A program made the position numbers and the translations under genes. The notes below the pieces were generated by a model. The model did not search any database. It saw only the letters and a program-made list of their open reading frames with translations, and had not been told where the DNA came from. Shown here piece after piece: positions 27,851-38,051 of a DNA stretch of 64,000 bases; within the stretch, counting starts at the first letter, position 1; each line of letters begins with the position of its first letter. The stretch comes from Phytomonas francai (lineage: Eukaryota > Euglenozoa > Kinetoplastea > Trypanosomatida > Trypanosomatidae). The stretch is from positions 2,952 to 66,951 of the forward strand of contig MJCC01000013.1 in NCBI GenBank assembly GCA_001766655.1, read 5' to 3'.

Positions 27851-29830
27851 ATGAACTTCTTTGGCAAGCACAGTACTGCCAAATCAAGCTTTGAACACAT
27901 TGGTGTGCCCTACGATGAACCTCCACCGCCGCACGGCCCCAGCGTTGCAATCAACTTAGATAATGTATCAATAGAAATTCCATCCCGCTCCGATCAAGGG
28001 CGCGGTGCTTCACAATACAATCATAGGGAAGGGTCTCAGCAGCACCACCACGGTACCCCTATAGCAAATGCGCTGTCCGATGCAACCGGGATTGCAGACT
28101 TCCGCTCTGACACGCATAGTTCATCAGTTGGGTCTTGTGGCGATAATGTTGTTATCCACCACCGTCACAACACTCCAATAAACTTTACATCAACTGGGTA
28201 TCCGGAAGATGTACTGCGGTTTCGTTCTTGCATCTCCTCTTTCTCCCATCATCCTACAGCTACCAGGCCACCAGAGCCGGTTGGACCGTTTAGAGTGGAC
28301 ATATTATACATTGTGTTGTTGTTCATCGATGCGAGTAGTATACGCGACATCTTGGCAGTGAGCGGCACCTGTCGTTTCTGGAGATACCATTCCAATTACG
28401 CACCACACTGGACTTACTTCCGCTGCAAGGCATGGTCCCAACGTCAGATAGACCTGCCACAGTACATACGGGCGATCGTCACACAACCCAAGATACTCAC
28501 GCGGGAGGAGTACATTGAGGAAATAAAGAAAGTTGAGGCGTGCAGGTCTCACGAAAAGATCGTGAACACTGCTAAACACCTACACCAGTGCGTAGCTATC
28601 GCTCTTTTGACATGCGCGATGATTGTCGCTAATTTTGCTACTTCTTATTTTATTAGCCTACTACCGCCAATACTAAACTCGGACGTCATATTAGGCATTG
28701 TTGTGTTTTCTTTAATGGCTCTAATGACACTGCTAGAGACGTTGGTTGTGATAATCCCACTTGGGAGGTTTTCAGGGTCCAACAAGGACTCCATGATACG
28801 CATCTTAGCCTGGGTCGTTCTGCTTCTAGGGGTTAGCTTAACCTTTGGTACTATTTCGTGTATCGCTTTCGCGCGAGCCAAAGCTGTGGAAAAGGTACTG
28901 CAGGGGCCAACCATGAACTTTGCCATGGATGCGAAGTGTGATGCTTATCCCGGCGAAACGTACCCTTCTTTTGCACTGTTGCCAGCACAACTTTCCGACG
29001 TGCGCTGGAGACCCATTACCATGGACCTCTCGAAAGAGTCTTTGGACCCGTACTGTGTAAAAATGCCGAAGGATAAGGATAAAAATAAAAAATGCTTCAT
29101 TCCATTGTTTTTCGATGCACGCTACGAGTCCTTGGTGTACAATGATTCAGACTCACTTTCAAAAGGTAAAAATGTTGGAAGTAGGACCGCGTTGGGATTT
29201 GATCCCACCAACGACAACAAAACCACACCACACATGTGGTGCGCGGCATTAAAGCACCCACAAGTAATTGCTTTAACAGTAGACATGTACGATATAGTTC
29301 GTAAAGAGCGTGATATGAGGTTTCCGTCAAATGATCAATGGGTGGATCCAAATATACGCCTCACTGATACCTATAGCATCAGCTATCGCTGTAGCTCTAC
29401 TATAAATCCCATGGAAAAGGAACACCTTAATAATTCGATGAAGGCCTGGTACTTGTATAGCATACCATGGAATAATCATAGAATTCCACTAGTTACGTAT
29501 CATCAAGAGAAACGCTCAGACTTTGAGGTGTTGCACGCCCTCTTCCTTAGGCTTTCTATTATCTGCTATGTAATTACATTTACTTTATGTGCTCTCCTTT
29601 TGGTTGTTCAATGTATTTTCAAAAACGCTGCGATCAGTGTACTTGGGGCGATAACCACTATCACACTTTTCTTCATCAACCCAATTGTGATGATCCTCGC
29701 AGGCGTCATGTGCGTCCACCTTAATGAGTGGTACGTTATGTGCAGTGTATCGACAGGTGGGCATCTCATTGGTGGTGGAATCGCTGTAGCCTTTATGCTG
29801 GTTGCTATTTACGTGTCTGTGTCGGACTAG
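27851..29830 (+). CDS. Multi-pass membrane protein with an F-box-like segment
   Basis: It has 659 residues. The first 145 are Pro/His/Ser-rich and likely disordered. At about 149-194 lies an F-box-like pattern: VDILYIVLLFI, SSIRDILAVSGTCRFWRYHS, then HWTYFRCKAW. Membrane helices follow at about 248-270, 279-302 and 318-340. A loop of about 220 residues with several Cys and possible N-glycosylation sites comes next, then helices at about 564-590, 594-622 and 638-657. Helix count is from hydrophobicity by eye. An F-box would link the protein to SKP1 and ubiquitination on the cytosolic side, with the large loop in the lumen or outside. A SKP1-like gene begins at 63,587. The F-box call is moderate; the membrane topology call is firm. 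Confidence 0.85.
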   Translation: MNFFGKHSTAKSSFEHIGVPYDEPPPPHGPSVAINLDNVSIEIPSRSDQGRGASQYNHREGSQQHHHGTPIANALSDATGIADFRSDTHSSSVGSCGDNVVIHHRHNTPINFTSTGYPEDVLRFRSCISSFSHHPTATRPPEPVGPFRVDILYIVLLFIDASSIRDILAVSGTCRFWRYHSNYAPHWTYFRCKAWSQRQIDLPQYIRAIVTQPKILTREEYIEEIKKVEACRSHEKIVNTAKHLHQCVAIALLTCAMIVANFATSYFISLLPPILNSDVILGIVVFSLMALMTLLETLVVIIPLGRFSGSNKDSMIRILAWVVLLLGVSLTFGTISCIAFARAKAVEKVLQGPTMNFAMDAKCDAYPGETYPSFALLPAQLSDVRWRPITMDLSKESLDPYCVKMPKDKDKNKKCFIPLFFDARYESLVYNDSDSLSKGKNVGSRTALGFDPTNDNKTTPHMWCAALKHPQVIALTVDMYDIVRKERDMRFPSNDQWVDPNIRLTDTYSISYRCSSTINPMEKEHLNNSMKAWYLYSIPWNNHRIPLVTYHQEKRSDFEVLHALFLRLSIICYVITFTLCALLLVVQCIFKNAAISVLGAITTITLFFINPIVMILAGVMCVHLNEWYVMCSVSTGGHLIGGGIAVAFMLVAIYVSVSD

Positions 29831-30215
29831 TGCATTTATTGAATCTGCGCAGATGTCCGGCTCCAAAGTAAAGGGGAGAGAGTGAGCGGAAGGAAACCTA
29901 TACGGGGCATAGTATTTCCCATATTTATTTTTTTATTGCTTCAGGACGTGATAAAATACTGTTAACTTAGTTTTTTTATGCGTGTAATAAGCACGATAAA
30001 GTCCTTTTCGCATTTGAATTATCTAAATAACAAGCAATATTTTCATTACTATTCCTAATGAATGCTTTCCTTCTCCTTGAAGTTTTGTCTCTGTCCGTGT
30101 GAGGTAAGAACTGTAAACTTTTCCCCTCATTTTGGTGGGGAAAACGTCTTACAGGGGGATCGTCTCTATGGTATCAAGAAGCGTCAAAATCATTAAAATT
30201 TACTGACCTCCACAC
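29831..30215. other. Untranslated spacer
   Basis: UTR sequence with T tracts. Nothing else is seen. Confidence 0.5.
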
Positions 30216-31925
30216 ATGTTTTCCGCTGCACATGTCGCTGTGCTTTTTACACAGGCTACAAAAATCTTGCAGCGGTCCCTGATCATGCTTGAGGAGAAGG
30301 CGCATTGCGGTACATCCGAAGAAATTGACCTCGATGTGCAGCTCACATCAGACCTTGGTATCAATCTACCGACTATGCCATCCCGAAAGTCAATTAAGGA
30401 GTTCCCTTTGCCATCTACAGCCCTCACCGCTTGCGTTTCTCCATCCTCTATTGAATGGACGCTGGCGGCACAGGCGCTCGTCAGTCTTGCCAACATTCGG
30501 ACATACTTGGAAGCGACATTGGTGATGGCATCACGACTCAAGCGAGAGGCTGCCAATGCCTCACCAGCTATCTCACGGAGACGTCAGCAAGGCCAGAATT
30601 TCCCTATTCTAACGCAAATTGTGAGTGGGTTCAAGAATCTCGAGTCGGTGTGGGGGAGCAAGGACTATCCTAATGATGTGGGAACCCTGTGGTGGGATCC
30701 TGCCGCAGTCGAAGCAGACCCACCGAAAGGAGGAATGAGCCCCTCGACGGCTGGTGTTGATTGTGGTGCGTATGTTATTGGCCTCGTGGTCGCCTGTGGG
30801 TTCACCACAGATGCCGTGTACTGCTGCGGCAAGTGGTTCACAGAGTTGAAAAAGTGGAGTACTCAAAGGGTGCAAAACGCAGAACCCGCGGGGGCAGTTA
30901 CCGGTGCTTTGTACCTAAAAAGCAGCGAAGGAATAAATCTCACCATGCAGGCCATGATGTACCTACCGATGGAGGCATCCCAGTGGTGTGTGGAGCGCAT
31001 TGCAAATGTATTTATCCATGCAATACCCATTCGCATCACCCCAGAACTGAAGCCTGTACATATAGGCATTCTTCTGGTACCTGGGTGGGCTGCTTATATG
31101 CTCACGGATGGAGTCCTAATCCGTTCATCTGTGGTTGGTCAAGTCCTTGATACTGTCTCAGCTTTAGCAAGGGATTTGTTGTCTGTATGTCTTCAGGATG
31201 AATCTCGATTCGGACTCCTATGCGCGGAAGCTGTACGCTTTATTGGAATTCTTACCAATCAACTAGTACAAAAAGCTGTCTCTAGCAGTCCAACTAAAAA
31301 CACTCAAACGTTGACCAGCGCTACACAGCGCGCCATAGCAGTCCTTCGATCAGTTTTCAGCACTTTTCTCCAACCGCTGGAGGAAAGCTTCACAACTTTT
31401 GTGGCTCGGCCAGGGATGTCGAACACTTTATGGACTTCATTTGTCTATCCATTTCAATTTCTTGTGGTTGAGCGCACTTTATCTTTTCTCAGTGTGTCTC
31501 CTGGAGAGGTTTCTCCTATGGCAAGGATATGTTCTGCGATACTACGCACCGCTTTGTACCGTCTACTGCTCGTTGTGGAAACCTTGGGGGCCTCGGAGCT
31601 GAGTAAGCTGAACGGTACCTCCCACACGGCCCACCAGCAGAAGCGGTACAAAGGAATGTTGCAGCACTCTAGGGGAAAGTTCACAGTGACCTTGCTCAAT
31701 GCCATCGCGGAGGATAGACAACTGGTCCTAGAGGAGGCCAATATGCGCTCTCCCACGGGGCATCGTATCCTCAAGCTGCACGATGGCTGCATCAACGAGG
31801 ATAGTACCCACGTCGTGTTGTTGTATCTCGATGGCGGCGTAATTCGCTACCGTGTGGGCCGACGAGAGAGAAACTTCAGGGTTGCAAAGGGTGTGGAGGA
31901 AGTCTTTAAGATATTCCAATCATAG
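30216..31925 (+). CDS. Protein of unknown function, 569 residues
   Basis: Mostly alpha-helical in composition, rich in Ala, Leu, Ser and Val, without a clear membrane helix, though several segments are moderately hydrophobic (HIGILLVPGWAAYML at about 285-300). Residues near 195-205 are Cys-rich (VVACGFTTDAVYCCGKW). No nucleotide-binding, zinc or repeat motif is recognised. The N terminus (MFSAAHVAVLFTQATKILQRS) has few acidic residues and could be a mitochondrial presequence. Codon use and composition are like the neighbours. The frame is clean over 1.7 kb, so it is a real gene. No family recognised. Confidence 0.85.
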   Translation: MFSAAHVAVLFTQATKILQRSLIMLEEKAHCGTSEEIDLDVQLTSDLGINLPTMPSRKSIKEFPLPSTALTACVSPSSIEWTLAAQALVSLANIRTYLEATLVMASRLKREAANASPAISRRRQQGQNFPILTQIVSGFKNLESVWGSKDYPNDVGTLWWDPAAVEADPPKGGMSPSTAGVDCGAYVIGLVVACGFTTDAVYCCGKWFTELKKWSTQRVQNAEPAGAVTGALYLKSSEGINLTMQAMMYLPMEASQWCVERIANVFIHAIPIRITPELKPVHIGILLVPGWAAYMLTDGVLIRSSVVGQVLDTVSALARDLLSVCLQDESRFGLLCAEAVRFIGILTNQLVQKAVSSSPTKNTQTLTSATQRAIAVLRSVFSTFLQPLEESFTTFVARPGMSNTLWTSFVYPFQFLVVERTLSFLSVSPGEVSPMARICSAILRTALYRLLLVVETLGASELSKLNGTSHTAHQQKRYKGMLQHSRGKFTVTLLNAIAEDRQLVLEEANMRSPTGHRILKLHDGCINEDSTHVVLLYLDGGVIRYRVGRRERNFRVAKGVEEVFKIFQS

Positions 31926-34304
31926 ATGTCTTATTGGTTCATCTTTGATGCAACAGGCATGGAACAGCGCAGAGGAAATAACTCGAAAGACTTGATGTCT
32001 TTGTACAACTTTTTTATACCTACTCTTGTTGGATCTTATGGGGCTTTGCCGATCTGGCACTAACAATATTTGTCAGTGTGCTGTATGCCTTAACTATTCT
32101 TAACGCTGCTTATTCTTCGTATTCCTTTTTGCTTAGAACAAGATGTTACTCTAACAGATTGATGTTGCTGGCTGTCTATGGGATACGGAGTTGCACAAGC
32201 TTTTGACAGAGGAGGCGGGGACTTCACAAAACTGTGCAAAAGTAAAAGGTAAAATGAATTGGCACTAATAAACATTTCGAAAATATGTCTATGGAACACA
32301 CAAGAAACAGGTCAGGGGAGATATTAGCTCGCTTGTGTTGTGGAGCCTTCTAATTTAGAAACTCCAGTCACCCATAGACAGCAGCGGTTCCATCATCCGG
32401 GATGTCCAAGAGTCATCCAATCCTTATCAAAATTGCTATTATGGAAATGGAAGCTTTCCCAATTTCCCCCCTCACCCCTTTAGTCTCTTGCGCGCAGAAT
32501 GACTTCCTACATCAAAGGCAAACTTTTTAAGTTTCCATCAACTGGCCGAGCTCAACATTCTGAGGGTGCTTGTTCAAAAAAATCAAATTATGCAGCTTGA
32601 GATGTAACCCTGCGTTGTTCGTTGTAGCCTTCACGATGAATATGCTTTATAGCGTATTGCAGTTAAAGTGGCCCGCTTAACAAAAATAAGAAAATCAAAT
32701 TAAGGGGGTCTCGCCATCGATGGATGCATATGATATCAACGTACACACGTTTGAAGCGCTACCTCATTAGTTGCTGTTTTTAAATGCTTTGAGTTTCAGA
32801 AAATGAAGAAGAAGCTTGAAAGATTACCTTTCTCCTTGGTAAACATGACTGAGTAGCTTCTGCAAAGTTTTTAATTATTAGTCAATCCCATTTGCTAAGG
32901 ACGACAAGGGATGGTGTTATATAGCGTCTGTCAGCATCTGTCGTGACAAGCTGTCGAAAAAACCCTGTAGTAAGAAAGTATTGTGGGCCGAAATGGCAAA
33001 TGAGTACATATCGCCCTCAGAGTGTAACGCCTTAAAGTAGTGAAGTGCTTCAAATCAGGTGACAAATGAAATATGCCCTTATCTATAAGGGGAAAAAATA
33101 CAATACAATGCCGACGACTGCACAGCTGCCCAGGGGATGTAAAATAGTCAATATCGAGGACAATAAAAGGGATTTGAAATTGCATTTTATGCTTTGCAAG
33201 ACCTCATTTTTTTTTGGTTTTGCAATATGGAATTTTAATGAGTAATGCCGTTGGGAAAGCAAAACCTATAAATTGATATAAATTGGGGCGGAATTTTCCA
33301 TTTCCGAGCTTCCCCATCTTCAGATATCATTCAGAATTTTTAGCCACTATACGAATGAATATTCCTGTTCAATAAGGGCTATATATACACACTGGGATTT
33401 TGAAATGCAACGATCATACTTAGTTCTCTCATGCCAAACGGGCCGGTAATCTTCATTGTTAGCCAGAACTCTAGTCAAATGTTAGGCGAATAATGCCTTC
33501 AAGGCTACGAATAAACCGACAAGGTTGTGTAACTCTACCGTGAAGACTGTGAACACTTCCCTGAAGGACGTTTTTTAACATAATGTGCTAAGGGTTTCGA
33601 TACTGGTCAATAAAGAAGAAATCCATACCTAGCATTTCAAGTTATAGACAACTGTCTGCCTTGTTCTTTTTCTGGAGCCTGAAAAATACACTAAGACAGG
33701 GGAGGAGGGCACTAAAGTGAAAAGGGGATAAACTTACATTCTAAAACTGGCGTGATTGTCCATGTGTAGATGTACATTACCCCCCTCACCCTTTTATTTT
33801 TTGAATTATCCCAGAAAAAAACTTTCCCTAAAATTCCATCGCTTTCGAAACACGGACTGCAGTAAACTGAGATAACATCTTTAAAAGAAAATATATAGAA
33901 CTCTTCCTTTTTCCCTCTAAATGAAAGCCCTGAAGGTATGTGGTTTTTATAAACGAATTATTTTCCCAACTTTGGATACGCTAAATAAGGGATACAATCG
34001 GTAGAGAACTTTGTACTTATCAAAAAAAAAAAAAACATTGGGTCCTTCCCCCCTCTTCTAACCTCCAATTCTATTTTTGGACCTATAAGCAATGAGGATG
34101 AATTCAGTCATTCTTCAGTATTCATTTTTGTACTGGCTTGCCGAAGTAATTTTTCCCTATGAATTTTTCGACAAATTCTAGTCTCTCTATTCTTGCAGTA
34201 TTTTTCCAACTAGAATTCCGATTAAACGATAGAACTATACAGCTTTCAGGCTATATTCCTGAGTGTTATTGTTTCTAAAATATAATCTCTACTAATTTCT
34301 ATCA
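31926..34304. other. Longest non-coding stretch after the leader, 2.4 kb
   Basis: No credible gene is found on either strand. It has at least three similar C-rich pyrimidine motifs (CCCCCCTC followed by more C/T) near 32,467, 33,780 and 34,047, and an A run at 34,021. The repeated acceptor-like signals suggest more than one transcript boundary. No tRNA or rRNA was recognised. Confidence 0.5.
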
Positions 34305-36083
34305 ATGAAAGCCAAAACCATCGGACCTATCGTAGCGCCAAGCTATCCGCGGCGCCAGGAGCAAGAATTGGAGAACCGCAAGCTTGGAACCACGCTATCT
34401 GAGTTAGTGGAAAATGCCATCACCGTGGCAGAAAATTACCTGTCTTACACAGAGGCCCGCCTTCCACCATTGGAAGTGCAGAGCGCTCCCCTGGCAACCG
34501 CTCTGAATAATTACTTAAATGCCTATCGTCATGAGCAACCCTGTGATTGGACTGAAGATAAAGTATTAAACCGTTGTAAACAGCAGGTCACCAAGGACAC
34601 GATCAATGAGCTCAGCCAGCGGGCACCCATGGATGTGGAAGGAATAAGCAATATTCTCAAGGCACTGTCGGGTAAGGATGAGCTCCCACGGGGCCGCTAC
34701 CTGCTGCTTCGGGATAATTTAGAGGTTCTAAAGCAGCACCAGGGCCGTGACGCTATCCTCAGCCTGCCCAAAACTCTCACAAACCTCTACGACATTCAGC
34801 ACACCGATATTACGGCAACTGTACGGGCAGAGACAGCCGAGACAGATCCTATCAAGAACAAGCTCATCGCTCAGATAAATGAGGCGCTAGCGGCTTTCGA
34901 CGCCGCTAACGCCACCGGTGATGTTGTAGATGTGGAGCGCACGCATCGCCATCTCATTGCCGCTCGTTATGAGTATCTGGTTCTGTGCGCGAAACGTATA
35001 AGGCTTCTTAATGGCGCCGCGAATACTGAAGAAGTTTTTGCCTTTAGCAACGAGCTAAAACGGGCTCAGCATGACGCTGAGGATGCTTTGAGGCAATTTA
35101 AAGAAGAGCAGGAGGCCTTGAAAGAGGCCCTGAAAGCTGATCTCGAGCTAAGCAACAAGGCCAGGCGTGAGGAAGAAACTATGTCGGCAGCATCTGCTTC
35201 GGAGTACGCGTCTAAACAGAAACAAATATCAACAGACTTGGATACAGTTATGAAGTTGCAGCGGGATGTTATCGACGAACTCCGAAGAAAGGCACTTGAG
35301 CTCTACAACTTAATGGGCAAGCAAAAAGAACTTACCCAGGCCGCAACGGCGGCGAAGCGTGCGGAGGAACAGCGAATCACATCCCTACAAGAGTTTCTTA
35401 ACATGCAAGAGCAGCACTGCCAGCGACTCCAGCATTGCCTCGTCTACCTCAACGGGTGCAAGCCGGTGATCGATGAAGCAGAACGCTATACTGCGGACAT
35501 GGTTAAGAGGCTCCCCAAAAACCGTATGGAAGAGGTTGTAGCGAATATAACTGCCGAAGAAGTGAAGAGTTTCATGGATGCTTACAAAAACTTCGTCTTC
35601 TCTTGTGGCGAGTTGGCCATCAAGAAGTCTCACCGTCTTGATACTCTGGAGCGTCAGGTGCGCCTGACCAAGCATAACCAAGACAGCGCCATGGATAGTC
35701 TCGATCCGAACTTGGAGAACTATCGCGTGGAGCTCGCCGAGCAGATGGAGCAGATGAGTGCTGTTGAGGGGGTACTTAACGCCCTTAATGCCACACAGGA
35801 TGCTGGAGAACAAGTCTTCGAAAATGTTGAGGATGTCGTCCGTGATACATTTAAACGAACCAACGAAATCTTTGTTCATCCACTGCAAGAATTTGGGCTC
35901 CAACTTGTGGATGAGCGCACCCGTTTTGTGAAGCGTTCTATGAAATACATCGAAAGCGAGGAGCGCGAAGTGGCACAAAAGAAGGGATCATTGGAGCAGA
36001 TGAAAACCACGATATTGCAGAATAACGAATATCTGGCGAAGGTCATTGCAGGTGAACACGCCCAGAAACTATTAACCTCCTAA
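34305..36083 (+). CDS. Paraflagellar rod family protein
   Basis: It has 592 residues, the size of the major rod proteins PFR1 and PFR2 (about 590-600). It is nearly all helical coiled coil. The central and C-terminal parts (about 285-580) match the Flagellar_rod family pattern, with KQKQISTDLDTVMKLQRDVI, the HCQRLQHCLVYLNGCKPVI stretch and the repeated ERQVRLTKHN/RFVKRS units. The paraflagellar rod is the kinetoplastid lattice beside the axoneme, needed for motility. The N-terminal 150 residues differ from the two major proteins as I remember them, so this is more likely a minor rod component (PAR/PFC class) than PFR1 or PFR2 itself. A single copy is seen here, not the usual tandem array of the major genes. 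Confidence 0.75.
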   Translation: MKAKTIGPIVAPSYPRRQEQELENRKLGTTLSELVENAITVAENYLSYTEARLPPLEVQSAPLATALNNYLNAYRHEQPCDWTEDKVLNRCKQQVTKDTINELSQRAPMDVEGISNILKALSGKDELPRGRYLLLRDNLEVLKQHQGRDAILSLPKTLTNLYDIQHTDITATVRAETAETDPIKNKLIAQINEALAAFDAANATGDVVDVERTHRHLIAARYEYLVLCAKRIRLLNGAANTEEVFAFSNELKRAQHDAEDALRQFKEEQEALKEALKADLELSNKARREEETMSAASASEYASKQKQISTDLDTVMKLQRDVIDELRRKALELYNLMGKQKELTQAATAAKRAEEQRITSLQEFLNMQEQHCQRLQHCLVYLNGCKPVIDEAERYTADMVKRLPKNRMEEVVANITAEEVKSFMDAYKNFVFSCGELAIKKSHRLDTLERQVRLTKHNQDSAMDSLDPNLENYRVELAEQMEQMSAVEGVLNALNATQDAGEQVFENVEDVVRDTFKRTNEIFVHPLQEFGLQLVDERTRFVKRSMKYIESEEREVAQKKGSLEQMKTTILQNNEYLAKVIAGEHAQKLLTS

Positions 36084-36849
36084 TTTGTCAAGTAATGTTA
36101 TTTAGCATTTCCAAGAACAGCTGATCATTTCAACATATTGGGAGGGATGGCCGCTATATAATGGCACACGAGCAAACGTCTATAAAGGGTTAGTATTTTA
36201 CATAAAAAATCATTTCCGCATCCCGATTTGTCGTGTTTGTTAATGTTAAAATTTCCCCCCTCCCACGTTATTAGCTATGTGTATTGGAATACGAGCACAA
36301 TATGTACAACACTAAGAGCTATGTAAGCACTGTGTGCTCGCAGCGTTTACCCCCTCTTCCCCACTTTGGGGATCGACCACTGGTAAGGAAAAAGAATAGC
36401 CGAGAGGCCTAAAATGTATGTATTCATTATATAAAGAAGACTAAATGCAAAAGGGGGAGTGTATGTAATTTTTTTTAATTTAGTATCTGAATGTTATTAG
36501 GAATGCGATTATCTTCTATACAGACAGAAAGGTTATCGTTTTCGTAAGTCTCATCAGGCAAACATGCCCAAAGAGCTTGTTTGACTTGATTAGCTGGCGC
36601 TTTCAATTAGGGAAAAAAGATGCGCCATGTGAAATCTTCAGAAATGCTTTATAATGGGTTTTCGTTTTTAAAAAAAAAACAGCTTTTCTTCTTCCTTACT
36701 AAATTCTCTCTAGGTTCGGTTAACTAACCCTTTTTATTTGTGACACGTTGAGTGCTTTCTCTTCGCTTGCTTTAATTAAGCTGACTTCACAATTATCCGA
36801 AATACGGTAGTATGATTCGGGCGAAGCCTTCACAGAATCTCATACTTTA
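36084..36849. other. Untranslated spacer
   Basis: It has C-rich pyrimidine motifs at about 36,254 and 36,349 resembling those upstream of the rod gene, plus A and T tracts. No gene is seen. Confidence 0.5.
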
Positions 36850-37842
36850 ATGAGTTCGGCACAAGGACCACCTCAACGCCAGCATCATCGCTCTCGCCAC
36901 AGTAGTGAGTTATTTAGTATAACTGAGGACAGGAGCGCGTCGGGTGTCGTAGATCCTTCTGCTCTTTTCAGCCGCTGGACATTGCCAGATGTTGTAAACT
37001 ACGTTTTCCACCTCGTGTGGATTTGTGGCATCCCGGTGCATAGCCGCTATGTCGCACAGATTCTAGCCCACATGAAATCAGCCGGAGAGCCACCAAGCGC
37101 TGAGGGAGAGGACGAAAAGGAATCAACAACTGATCATCGATTCAATCGTGTGGTACAACAGAGCGTATTTCCTTTGGTTTGCCATCGTGCTGTGAGCGTC
37201 AATGAATACGTGATAAGACATCAGTTGCGGGACGACTGCGGTGCAATGGCTAGACTGGTTGCTCTCTCTCGGGCAGTTCCCGATGCCATCGCACATCAAA
37301 CTCCCTCGAATTGTGAGGGCGACGAAATCAACACGCAGTGTGACACCATAGAGATAATTGAGGTGCCTACAGACGGGCATGTTAACATCGATGTACTCAC
37401 ACTCTGCTCTCTATCATCGAGTGTGCGCGGCAGCCTTAGCAAGAGCGTAGCATGGGAAGTTGAAACTTACAGAACTGCGCTGCACTATTCAAGACAACTC
37501 GAGCTCTGTCTAAAAAAAGAAAAGGATATTTTGATTTCTTCGTCTGAATCAGATGACGACATGGTCTGCTCACGTCGAGCAAAAGGTTATTTTCCAGTGG
37601 AAGTGGTTCAAGACAGCGACACCGATGAGGGTGATAGCGGCTCAGCAGTCATGGAAAACTGTTCACACGAGTGCATTGCTGAGAAAAATCTGGACCCGCA
37701 TGCCTCCAAATTTACGGTTGATGACGCTGCCGCCCTTGCTCTTCGCACTCCAAATGGTGCAAAGTATTTGGAGAAAACGGTAAAACGAGCAGTTGAAGTG
37801 ATAGTTGTATCTGATGATGATGCTGATGATAAGGGCATCTAG
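36850..37842 (+). CDS. Acidic protein with repeated SUMO-interaction-like motifs
   Basis: It has 330 residues. The N-terminal part (about 40-130) looks folded and hydrophobic (WTLPDVVNYVFHLVWICGIP). The second half is acidic and contains four hydrophobic-then-acidic clusters like SUMO-interaction motifs: IEIIEV at 167-172, DILISSSESDDD at 226-237, VEVVQDSDTDEGD at 250-262, and VEVIVVSDDDADD at 315-327. The last is a textbook arrangement of hydrophobics followed by Ser and Asp. SUMO-binding nuclear proteins often carry several such motifs. No catalytic domain such as a RING finger is visible. The family is not recognised; the SUMO link is inference from motifs. Confidence 0.8.
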   Translation: MSSAQGPPQRQHHRSRHSSELFSITEDRSASGVVDPSALFSRWTLPDVVNYVFHLVWICGIPVHSRYVAQILAHMKSAGEPPSAEGEDEKESTTDHRFNRVVQQSVFPLVCHRAVSVNEYVIRHQLRDDCGAMARLVALSRAVPDAIAHQTPSNCEGDEINTQCDTIEIIEVPTDGHVNIDVLTLCSLSSSVRGSLSKSVAWEVETYRTALHYSRQLELCLKKEKDILISSSESDDDMVCSRRAKGYFPVEVVQDSDTDEGDSGSAVMENCSHECIAEKNLDPHASKFTVDDAAALALRTPNGAKYLEKTVKRAVEVIVVSDDDADDKGI

Positions 37843-38016
37843 CCTATATATATATTAAAAAAGACCTCTCCAGCTGTATGTTGAACAGAAAGCTTTGATA
37901 CTTCTTTTACATTGCTATCACTGCACGTTGATTTTATTTCTGAGAATCATGTGAAAGCCGTAGGGGGCATTGTAAAGATAATTCACATATATATTAAGCC
38001 TAGCAAGAAGGAGTTT

Positions 38017-38045
38017 TGCGTTTCTTTTTTGACTTTTTTTTACAG
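38017..38045 (+). promoter_or_regulatory. Strong trans-splice acceptor for the kelch gene
   Basis: Two T-rich runs end in TACAG (AG at 38,044-38,045), seven bases before the ATG at 38,052. It overlaps the longer frame that begins at a TTG at 38,016, and so excludes that start. Confidence 0.7.
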
Positions 38046-38051
38046 AGTAGA

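Noticed and set aside
35385..35978. 197-codon minus-strand frame inside the paraflagellar rod gene
   Set aside because: Shadow of a clear coiled-coil gene; no supporting motif.
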